DNA of 5,279 bases, taken from the NCBI GenBank assembly GCA_001804025.1, contig MHFC01000082.1, forward strand, positions 13,840 through 19,118, given 5' to 3'. The position numbers and the translations under genes are program-made. The DNA is from Omnitrophica bacterium GWA2_52_8 (GTDB taxonomy: Bacteria; Omnitrophota; Omnitrophia; Omnitrophales; Aquincolibacteriaceae). A model generated the notes under the pieces. It was not told the DNA's origin. It saw only the letters and a program-made list of their open reading frames with translations, and ran no database searches. This document shows positions 1 through 4,171 of this stretch, piece by piece (the stretch's first letter is position 1; every line of letters starts with the position of its first letter).

Positions 1-1
1 T

Positions 2-313
2 GTCGTCAATACGCCGCCGGTGGCCAACACGGGACCGAATCTTGTTTGCTGTGAAGATGCCATTTCAAATTTTGACGGTTCCGGTTCTAAAGACGGCGAT
101 GGTGATGCGTTGTCGTATCTGTGGAATTTTGGAGACGGTCAAAGTAGCCGAGAAGGTGCTTCCGTCAGTCACGCTTACACGAAAAGCGGCCGCTATAACG
201 TGTCGCTGACCGTGGATGACGGTTCGGCAACGCACTGCAGCTCGTCTTCATCAGGTTTTACTGCCGACGTTAACGCCAAACCCGTGTCGGTTATTAAGGT
301 CAAGCAAAGTTAG
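2..313 (+). CDS. PKD-domain protein, C-terminal fragment
   Basis: The reading frame is open from the left edge (frame starting at base 2) and ends at TAG 311-313, so only the last 103 residues are seen. The visible part is a nearly complete PKD (polycystic kidney disease) Ig-like beta-sandwich domain. It begins with a linker NTPPVANTGPN, then FDGSGSKDGDGD, then the hallmark YLWNFGDG, then SHAYTKSGRYNVSLTVDDG. A following 'NAKPVSVIKVKQS' resembles the linker that starts the next PKD repeat, but the protein stops there. PKD domains are known from bacterial surface and secreted proteins, where they mediate protein or carbohydrate contacts. The CC pair near the domain start and a later single Cys (HCSSSSS) could form a disulfide, which would fit an extracytoplasmic location. 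The activity of the full protein cannot be told from this fragment. A strong terminator follows directly, so this is the last gene of its transcript. Confidence 0.85.
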   Translation, partial: VVNTPPVANTGPNLVCCEDAISNFDGSGSKDGDGDALSYLWNFGDGQSSREGASVSHAYTKSGRYNVSLTVDDGSATHCSSSSSGFTADVNAKPVSVIKVKQS

Positions 314-319
314 TCTAAG

Positions 320-370
320 CAGCTCCGTCCGGGTTGATGATATCAACTTGGACGGAGCTGTCTTTTTTTT
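320..370 (+). terminator. Strong intrinsic terminator after the PKD gene
   Basis: An 11-bp perfect stem (320-330 with 350-360) continues through two G-U pairs into a further 6-bp stem (333-338 with 342-347), closing a 3-nt loop at 339-341. This makes one nearly unbroken 19-pair hairpin. It is followed by TCTTTTTTTT at 361-370. It starts 6 nt after the stop codon of the PKD gene and separates it from the gene at 401. Confidence 0.93.
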
Positions 371-400
371 GACCGGTATTCTTCTAAAGGTATTCCTGCC

Positions 401-874
401 ATGAATAAAAAAATAATTTATTTGCTGCTTCTGTTTAATTTCGGTGCGATTGCTCTCGCCGGGGGAGCGCTGTATCTTAATTATCAAACGCAGGTAAAAA
501 TGGCCGAGCTTCAAAATTCCAGGACAAGGGGCGCAGCGGAGCAAACCCCTGCCGGGCTTGGAACTCAGCTCGGAAGTTCTGTGCGGGAAATGAAAGCCTC
601 ATGGAGCCAAAATTCACAGTCTTTGAATGAACGGGCAGGGAAGACGGTTCAGGACGTCAATTCGATTGTTCGGGAAACCATGGAGGTTTTGAAGCCGCAG
701 CTTGAGAAAGCCGCACAGGACTTCAGTAAAGTTGTCGGAGAATCCTCCAAAGTTTTTAATGAGTCGGCACAGCAGGCTGCTCAAGACATCCGGAACAGTA
801 CGGAACATATGCGGGAAGCCTGGGAGAAGGAAGTTGAGGATTTTAACAAAAGCGCCCGGCAGACTTCTCCGTAA
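401..874 (+). CDS. Small membrane-anchored helical (coiled-coil-like) protein, unknown function
   Basis: The gene encodes 157 residues. The start ATG at 401 has a weak Shine-Dalgarno AAAGG at 386-390. Residues about 5-27 form one hydrophobic segment after MNKK, so the protein is probably a single-pass inner-membrane protein with its C-terminus outside the cytoplasm, or it has an uncleaved signal. Residues about 30-157 are highly polar, rich in Q, E, S, N, K and A, nearly free of Pro and Gly after residue 60, and contain no Cys. They carry an apolipoprotein-like amphipathic helical pattern with recurring motifs (VQDVNSIVRETMEVL, AAQDFSKVVGESSKVF, AAQDIRNSTEHM). Such proteins often act as scaffolds or periplasm-spanning rods, but that is only inference. 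I recognise no family. The gene sits alone: a strong terminator lies upstream and a possible weak one overlaps its stop codon. A TTGACC at 369-374 inside the upstream T-tract could be a -35 box, but no good -10 follows. Confidence 0.72.
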   Translation: MNKKIIYLLLLFNFGAIALAGGALYLNYQTQVKMAELQNSRTRGAAEQTPAGLGTQLGSSVREMKASWSQNSQSLNERAGKTVQDVNSIVRETMEVLKPQLEKAAQDFSKVVGESSKVFNESAQQAAQDIRNSTEHMREAWEKEVEDFNKSARQTSP

Positions 875-900
875 TAAAAACTTCTGCACCGGTTTTTTTT
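856..900 (+). terminator. Possible weak intrinsic terminator overlapping the stop of the 157-aa gene
   Basis: GCAGA (859-863) pairs with TCTGC (883-887). Outside a 2-nt bulge, CCG (856-858) pairs with CGG (890-892). The loop of about 19 nt includes the stop codon, and eight T residues follow at 893-900. The T-run is convincing but the stem is weak, so this is only a candidate. Confidence 0.4.
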
Positions 901-966
901 GAGTTTCTCTCTATTTAGAATGGCGCCGCCATTAACCAGGGCTAAGACGAATTTTTAAAGCCGCAA

Positions 967-1070
967 AACTGAGAAGATTCAACCGCGGGCTCGTAGCTCA
1001 ACGGTTAGAGCAGAGGACTCATAATCCTTTGGTTCCTGGTTCGAGTCCAGGCGAGCCCAGTATCTCAGTT
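967..1070 (+). repeat. 8-bp inverted repeat bracketing the tRNA
   Basis: AACTGAGA at 967-974 is perfectly complementary to TCTCAGTT at 1063-1070, with the complete tRNA between the arms (12 nt from the 5' end, 3 nt from the discriminator base). In the precursor the leader and trailer would form a helix stacked near the acceptor stem. Confidence 0.55.
987..1059 (+). tRNA. tRNA with CAU anticodon, probably tRNA-Ile2 (lysidine type), else elongator tRNA-Met
   Basis: A complete 73-nt cloverleaf is present. The acceptor stem GGGCTCG (987-993) pairs with CGAGCCC (1052-1058), with discriminator A at 1059. The D arm is GCTC/GAGC, the anticodon stem GAGGA/TCCTT encloses loop CTCATAA (anticodon CAT at 1020-1022), and the T stem CCTGG/CCAGG encloses TTCGAGT. 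It is not an initiator tRNA: the first acceptor pair is a matched G-C, whereas initiators usually have a mismatch there. The body (AGCAGAGGACTCATAATCC, then TGGT) resembles bacterial Ile2 tRNAs, whose wobble C is modified to lysidine by TilS to read AUA. C4-G69 is present but pair 5-68 is U-A, so elongator Met is not excluded. CCA is not encoded and must be added by a nucleotidyltransferase. Confidence 0.95.
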
Positions 1071-1354
1071 ATGTTTCAGTGCCGGCGCGTATTGTTCTGA
1101 GCGGCTTTTAGCTTTTATCCGCCTGCGCAGTGCGCAAAAGACCCCCGTGCATGCACGGGAATGAATGCGCCAAGTCTTCTGCTTTGGAGGAGACGCCGCA
1201 AATCTTGGCGAGCCACCACACCGTGATGTTTGGCGGGATGTCGTCTCTGGCGGGTGCGCAGGACGGACCTCGCCGAAGCTCGGACGGGCGAAGGCGGGTT
1301 TCAAGTCGAGAGACCGCGGGCATGCTCGCGGGGCTCCATTTAGCGTTTGACTAA
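1071..1354. other. GC-rich stretch without a convincing gene; several local and long-range helices
   Basis: GC content reaches about 62% over 1201-1260 and 70% over 1261-1320, while the later stretch 1741-1800 is about 30%. Short frames are open on both strands at once (for example 1130-1354 plus, 1108-1323 minus), which is typical of GC-rich non-coding DNA. None has a ribosome binding site or recognisable protein motifs. Seen pairings: GGCGCGT 1084-1090 with ATGCGCC 1165-1171; the palindrome 1144-1159 (CCCGTGCATGCACGGG); CGCCAAG 1168-1174 with CTTGGCG 1204-1210, with GTCTTCT/AGGAGAC nested inside; and CCGCGGG 1314-1320 with CTCGCGG 1325-1331. CCTCGCCGAAGC...GGGCGAAGG at 1268-1295 is an imperfect palindrome of a kind often dispersed in genomes. 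It may be the 5' part of the structured RNA that follows. Confidence 0.4.
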
Positions 1355-1745
1355 TGCGCCTTGACGCTTGAAATTGAGCGTCCTATTTCAAGCGGGCATA
1401 GTTCCGTCTTCCCATACATCAGCGTAGCCGGTCATCTAGTCCGACACTCTGAGTACTGGCGCATAAGCGCCGGTAAAATCAAATGTCAGACGGTACTAAC
1501 GCGCATTTCTCATCACCAATGAGAAATGCCCTCGCGGAGGCTGTGGTGCAAATGGGCTTTTTCATTTGTACCCCAGGGGTTGTCTTTTGCGCCCTGTTAA
1601 AACGCGGGCGCAAAACTTTGGATGCAACCCCATGCGTCCAAAGCGGTTTTCTTATCGATTCACCTAATCGATGAGAAAACCGGACTAAAGCCGGTTACAA
1701 AATGATGATTCATTTCATAATCCTATGCGGCAAATCTGCTTTTTT
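1355..1745 (+). ncRNA. Candidate structured non-coding RNA: chain of near-perfect hairpins
   Basis: No protein gene is supported here, but stems follow one another closely. CGCTTGAAAT 1365-1374 pairs with 1385-1394. A 9-bp stem 1454-1462/1467-1475 has loop ATAA. Then come 1503-1513/1519-1529 (11 bp, perfect), 1530-1533/1537-1540, 1541-1554/1563-1576 (13 pairs, one mismatch), 1585-1594/1606-1615 (10 bp, perfect), 1616-1626/1633-1643 (11 bp with one G-U) and 1644-1660/1666-1682 (17 bp with one G-U). From 1503 the hairpins abut with 0-8 nt between them. A 4-bp stem (1727-1730/1736-1739) followed by six T (1740-1745) may be the terminator, and it gives the strand. I do not recognise tmRNA, SRP RNA, 6S RNA or group I/II intron signatures. 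The 5' end is unknown; it could be processed from the tRNA transcript. A dispersed palindromic DNA element is the main alternative. Confidence 0.42.
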
Positions 1746-1943
1746 AGACAAAAGTGTGCTGCCTTCTCCACAAAATTGTAAAAATAACGCATAAAAATTC
1801 CGCTAAATTTTTTTTAGATCGGTTCGATAATCCGATAACAAGACCCGGTCTGTCAATTGACAGGGTTGGCATGGTACTTGATAACAGCCGCATTGATTCG
1901 GCGTCTTAGCAGCACGCGTCATAATGCCGCTAAAAATAAGTTG
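1746..1943. other. AT-rich upstream region of the porin gene with small dyads
   Basis: No gene is seen. Bases 1765-1816 are AT-rich with A and T tracts. Dyads: ATCGG 1818-1822 with CCGAT 1832-1836; the 14-nt perfect palindrome 1850-1863; GCCG 1887-1890 with CGGC 1899-1902; and TTAGCAGC 1906-1913 with GCCGCTAA 1926-1933 (7 of 8 pairs). These lie just upstream of the porin promoter and could be operators or structured leader of an earlier start site. Confidence 0.35.
1850..1863. promoter_or_regulatory. 14-nt perfect palindrome, possible operator
   Basis: CTGTCAATTGACAG is a perfect dyad ending about 80 bp upstream of the -35 box of the porin gene. Its length and symmetry fit binding by a dimeric helix-turn-helix regulator, but no cognate regulator is encoded in the window, so its function is open. 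Confidence 0.35.
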
Positions 1944-1972
1944 TTGACGTTCTTTGTAACAATGAGTATAAA
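1944..1972 (+). promoter_or_regulatory. Sigma70-type promoter of the porin gene
   Basis: The -35 box TTGACG (1944-1949, 5 of 6 to consensus) and the -10 box TATAAA (1967-1972, 5 of 6) are separated by exactly 17 bp. The predicted start is near 1979-1980, giving a 5' leader of about 92 nt before the porin ATG at 2072. Confidence 0.75.
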
Positions 1973-2071
1973 ATTCACCAGTTTCGAGTCTGAAGAAAGT
2001 GGTACGGCTTGGGATTGAGTGGCTTAACTATAGCAGTAAACCCCGAAAAGATAATGAACAAGGGAGGCGAT

Positions 2072-3358
2072 ATGAAGTTCACGTTGTCAAAAGTGTTAGG
2101 GATGATGCTGGTATTGTCCTTAGCTTTCGGCGGTCATAGCTTTGCAGATGAAAACGAAGTTGTGGCACTGAAAGAAGAGTTGAAGGGTTTGAAAGATGAA
2201 ATCGCTCAACTTAAAGGCGATTTTCACCGGATGGAAGCCGACAAAAAAGCTGGACACGGCACCGGCACTGGTGCTTATGTCGCTCCTGCCAGGGAATCGG
2301 AGACCGGGTTGATCCATACCGCTCAGGACATTAACATGGGCGGTTATGTTGATGTTCAATTTAATAATAACTTTAATCAACCCGAAGGTACGACGGGCAC
2401 AAATACGCTTCGTGTATTTGACACCGATGACGGCTCTTTCACGGTCAATTCTACCGAGTTATGGTTTGAAAAGGCCGCCCATGAGATCGGCGAAGCTGGT
2501 TTCCGTATCGATCTTCAGCTTGGTGAAGATGCGGATGTCGTCAATGCCGATAATTCCGGGGATACCGGTAAAATCGACCTTCAACAGGCCTACGTGGAAT
2601 ATATCGCAGGCTTGGGTATTTTTGAAGGCAACAGCGTATTGCCCGACCGCATCAATATCAAAGCCGGACGTTTTGCGACATTGGCCGGTCTTGAAGTGAT
2701 CGAATCGCCGGACAACTGGACCATCTCGCGTTCTGTGATGTTCGGCTTTGGACTTCCGTTTACACACACGGGTGTCCGCACCAATTTCGGTTTGTTTGAC
2801 AACTTCTTCGATGTTTATTTCGGAGTCAATAACGGTTGGGATCAAGCGGTTGATCAAAACTCCGAAAAGACCATGGAATGGGGTTTGGGATATGATCCTC
2901 TCGAAAATGTGAACGTGTTTCACGCGATCTACCTGGGTCAGGAAAGACCATCGGGAGCAGGTTCTGATAACGAGGGCAACCGCTTCCTGTGGACCAATGT
3001 GGTTACGTGGGATGCTACCGATGCGCTTCAGTTTGCCCAGGAGTTCAATTATGGCACTGACCGCAATCGGTTGGACACAACCAATGTCACTTGGTACGGA
3101 ACAGCACTCAACAGCCGTTATCAGTTTACGGACAAGTTTGCCATGGCCTACCGGTTTGAATGGTTCCATGACAACGGGGATACTCGTACGACGACCGACA
3201 GCTACGTGGGCAATACCTTTACAGCGGAATACAAGCTGAACAGCAATCTGCTGGCCCGCGGAGAAGTTCGCTGGGATAGAACTGACGAAGATCGTAGATT
3301 TGCCGGAGAAAGTTCTCAGGTGACGGTCGGCGGTCAGATGATCTATCTGATTGGCTAG
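2072..3358 (+). CDS. Outer-membrane beta-barrel porin, BBP2/OmpL-like family
   Basis: The start is ATG 2072 because AGGGAGG at 2061-2067 lies 4 nt before it and the next residues form a clean signal peptide (MKF, hydrophobic 8-20, SFA|D cleavage after residue 25). In-frame starts at 2009 and 2054 would place extra residues before the signal. The mature protein has a short helical coiled coil (about residues 27-58, LKEELKGLKDEIAQLK), as in porins that touch peptidoglycan or trimerise. A Gly/Thr linker and then a barrel from about residue 85 to 428 follow. The barrel opens with GGYVDVQF and contains the block KAGRFATLAGLEVIES...SRSVMFGFGLPFTHTGVR (residues 198-236), which matches the conserved core of the putative beta-barrel porin-2 family (PF07642). 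The likely role is passive solute diffusion across the outer membrane; the substrate is unknown. The final residues MIYLIG lack the usual terminal Phe/Tyr. The gene has its own promoter and no operon partner. The TAG stop lies inside the CTAG boundary of a MITE-like element. Confidence 0.88.
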   Translation: MKFTLSKVLGMMLVLSLAFGGHSFADENEVVALKEELKGLKDEIAQLKGDFHRMEADKKAGHGTGTGAYVAPARESETGLIHTAQDINMGGYVDVQFNNNFNQPEGTTGTNTLRVFDTDDGSFTVNSTELWFEKAAHEIGEAGFRIDLQLGEDADVVNADNSGDTGKIDLQQAYVEYIAGLGIFEGNSVLPDRINIKAGRFATLAGLEVIESPDNWTISRSVMFGFGLPFTHTGVRTNFGLFDNFFDVYFGVNNGWDQAVDQNSEKTMEWGLGYDPLENVNVFHAIYLGQERPSGAGSDNEGNRFLWTNVVTWDATDALQFAQEFNYGTDRNRLDTTNVTWYGTALNSRYQFTDKFAMAYRFEWFHDNGDTRTTTDSYVGNTFTAEYKLNSNLLARGEVRWDRTDEDRRFAGESSQVTVGGQMIYLIG

Positions 3359-3532
3359 GTTCTGTTGATTTTTCAAAACCATCTCCTCTCCCATTTTCCG
3401 CCAGCGGCGGATCCGTCCTCCGGCGGACGGGGAGAGGATTAAGGTGAGGGGAAATTAAAAACTTATTCCCTCACCCCAACCCTCTCCCAACGGGAGAGGG
3501 AGAAATACAAGTCAAATGTCAACAGACCCTAG
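3355..3532. mobile_element. MITE-like element with terminal inverted repeats and CTAG flanks
   Basis: The left end CTAGGTTCTGTTGATTTTT (from 3355) matches the reverse complement of the right end, CTAGGGTCTGTTGACATTT (3514-3532), at most positions. Both ends continue into a second matching block: TCTCCTCTCCC (3382-3392) inside the left end and, read inverted, TCTCCCTCTCCC on the right (3492-3503). CTAG at 3355-3358 and 3529-3532 could be a 4-bp target duplication, which is known for some IS5-group elements. The interior holds nested palindromes: TCCGCC/GGCGGA 3397-3411, CCGTCC/GGACGG 3413-3430, GGTGAGGG/CCCTCACC 3443-3475 and CCCTCTCCC/GGGAGAGGG 3480-3500. There is no transposase, so any movement would need one supplied in trans. 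It inserts at the porin stop codon without changing the encoded protein, since the stop is part of the CTAG. Confidence 0.65.
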
Positions 3533-3608
3533 TGGATCGTGCAGATTGAAATGACAAGTTTTTTATTTCAATCGCACAGTGCCGCGTCAACCTTGTTTTG
3601 ACGGGTAC

Positions 3609-3632
3609 GCGGCGCCAGAAGTCGCTTTTTTT
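3609..3632 (+). terminator. Intrinsic terminator, probably the original one of the porin gene
   Basis: GCGGC (3609-3613) pairs with GTCGC (3621-3625) with one G-U pair and a 7-nt loop, followed by seven T (3626-3632). An upstream segment GCCGCGT (3581-3587) can instead pair with ACGCGGC (3607-3613), which would break the terminator. Another hairpin, GTGC(A)GATTGAAAT 3539-3552 with 3565-3577, lies just before. Without the 174-bp insertion this terminator would lie about 75 nt after the porin stop codon. Confidence 0.55.
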
Positions 3633-3709
3633 AATCACATGTTGCAGATTCCTTTGCCTCCCTTGGTCAAAGGCTAAGATGTAAAGCAGTCGGGGGATTG
3701 CAGCATACG

Positions 3710-3744
3710 AACGGGACAAGGCAGTACCTGCCTTGTCCCGTTTT
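3710..3744 (+). terminator. Strong intrinsic terminator upstream of the lipoprotein gene
   Basis: A 15-bp perfect stem (3710-3724 with 3728-3742) with a 3-nt loop TAC leads into TTTTATCTT. The opposite strand has no T-run after the hairpin, so it ends plus-strand transcription. The transcript it ends is unclear, because the porin already has a terminator at 3609-3632. It insulates the promoter that begins only 4 nt later. Confidence 0.8.
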
Positions 3745-3747
3745 ATC

Positions 3748-3776
3748 TTGACATAAAATTAATCGCTGAATACACT
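3748..3776 (+). promoter_or_regulatory. Sigma70-type promoter of the TPR lipoprotein gene
   Basis: The -35 box is a perfect TTGACA (3748-3753), the spacer is 17 bp, and the -10 box is TACACT (3771-3776, 4 of 6 including the key A2 and T6). The -10 box ends 8 nt before the ATG at 3785, so the predicted start point is at or 1-2 nt before the start codon. Confidence 0.75.
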
Positions 3777-3784
3777 TACAACCT

Positions 3785-4132
3785 ATGAAAATGCGTCTGA
3801 TTATCTCATTATTACTTTTGCCGGTTCTCCTCCTGAGTGCTTGCGCCCGGAATCCGGAATCGTTTTATTTTGGAAATTACTCGGAAGCCGAGAAGCTTTA
3901 TAATAAAGGCAATTACGACAAGGCTATCGAAAAGTATCAGGCTTACATTGATGAAAATCCCGAGGGCAATTTGGCGATCATTTCAAAATACTATATTGCC
4001 AAAAGTTATGTCGCTACGGGAAAAAATGAAAATGCAAAGAAGATATTTCAAGAAATTGTAGACAAATACCCCGACCTGGTTTGGGCAAACTTTTCCCAAA
4101 CGCAATTGAATGAGCTAAAAACTCAAAAATAG
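3785..4132 (+). CDS. Small TPR-repeat lipoprotein
   Basis: The gene encodes 115 residues. The signal sequence MKMRLIISLLLLPVLLLSAC has a good lipobox LSAC with Cys at residue 20, the site for lipidation and cleavage by signal peptidase II. The next residue is Ala, not Asp, so Lol-type sorting rules would place it in the outer membrane, facing the periplasm. Two tetratricopeptide repeats follow: about residues 31-64 (AEKLYNKGNYDKAIEKYQAYIDENP) and 67-100 (YYIAKSYVATGKNENAKKIFQEIVDKYP). The layout resembles the start of BamD/YfiO-type TPR lipoproteins, but the protein is far shorter than BamD, so I do not assign that role. It is more likely a periplasmic protein-protein adaptor. No Shine-Dalgarno precedes ATG 3785 or the in-frame ATG 3791, which fits a leaderless transcript. 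The gene is monocistronic between a terminator and rnpB. Confidence 0.85.
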   Translation: MKMRLIISLLLLPVLLLSACARNPESFYFGNYSEAEKLYNKGNYDKAIEKYQAYIDENPEGNLAIISKYYIAKSYVATGKNENAKKIFQEIVDKYPDLVWANFSQTQLNELKTQK

Positions 4133-4135
4133 TTT
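4106..4135 (+). promoter_or_regulatory. Possible rnpB promoter inside the end of the lipoprotein gene
   Basis: TTGAAT (4106-4111) and TAGTTT (4130-4135) are 18 bp apart, and the -10 box overlaps the TAG stop codon of the lipoprotein gene. The predicted start near 4142-4144 would include the outer pairing segment that begins at 4147. The boxes are imperfect; no better candidate is seen in the short gap. Confidence 0.35.
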
Positions 4136-4171
4136 TAATTTTTTCACAGCGGCAACGCTGGCGTTCTTTGA

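Noticed and set aside
1108..1354. Overlapping open frames of 61-79 codons on both strands
   Set aside because: They overlap each other in different phases within a GC-rich stretch, lack Shine-Dalgarno sites and encode Arg/Ser/Ala-rich sequences with no domain; best read as non-coding.
1060..1745. Whether the structured region is tmRNA, SRP RNA, 6S RNA or a self-splicing intron
   Set aside because: No tag-peptide frame with tRNA-like ends, no GGAAGGAAGCAG-type SRP loop, no long single bubble stem, and no group I core or group II domain V sequence were found.
1818..1836. T-arm-like GGTTCGATAATCC suggesting a tRNA or tmRNA 3' end
   Set aside because: The hairpin loop would be 9 nt rather than 7, and no acceptor, D or anticodon arm can be built around it.
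1867..1882. Sigma54-like sequence TGGCAT-N5-TTGAT upstream of the porin
   Set aside because: The GG element is present, but the essential GC at -12 reads GA; a far better sigma70 promoter lies at 1944-1972.
2009..2071. Upstream in-frame starts for the porin (2009, 2054)
   Set aside because: They would put a 6-21 residue polar extension before a perfect signal peptide, and the strong AGGGAGG serves ATG 2072.
2459..3394. Long open frame (311 codons) on the minus strand opposite the porin
   Set aside because: It is fully antisense to a well-supported porin, has no recognisable motif or ribosome site, and is explained by the codon bias of the plus-strand gene.
3519..3719. 66-codon minus-strand frame between the porin and the lipoprotein
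   Set aside because: It crosses two terminators and the end of the MITE-like element and shows no start signal or protein motif.
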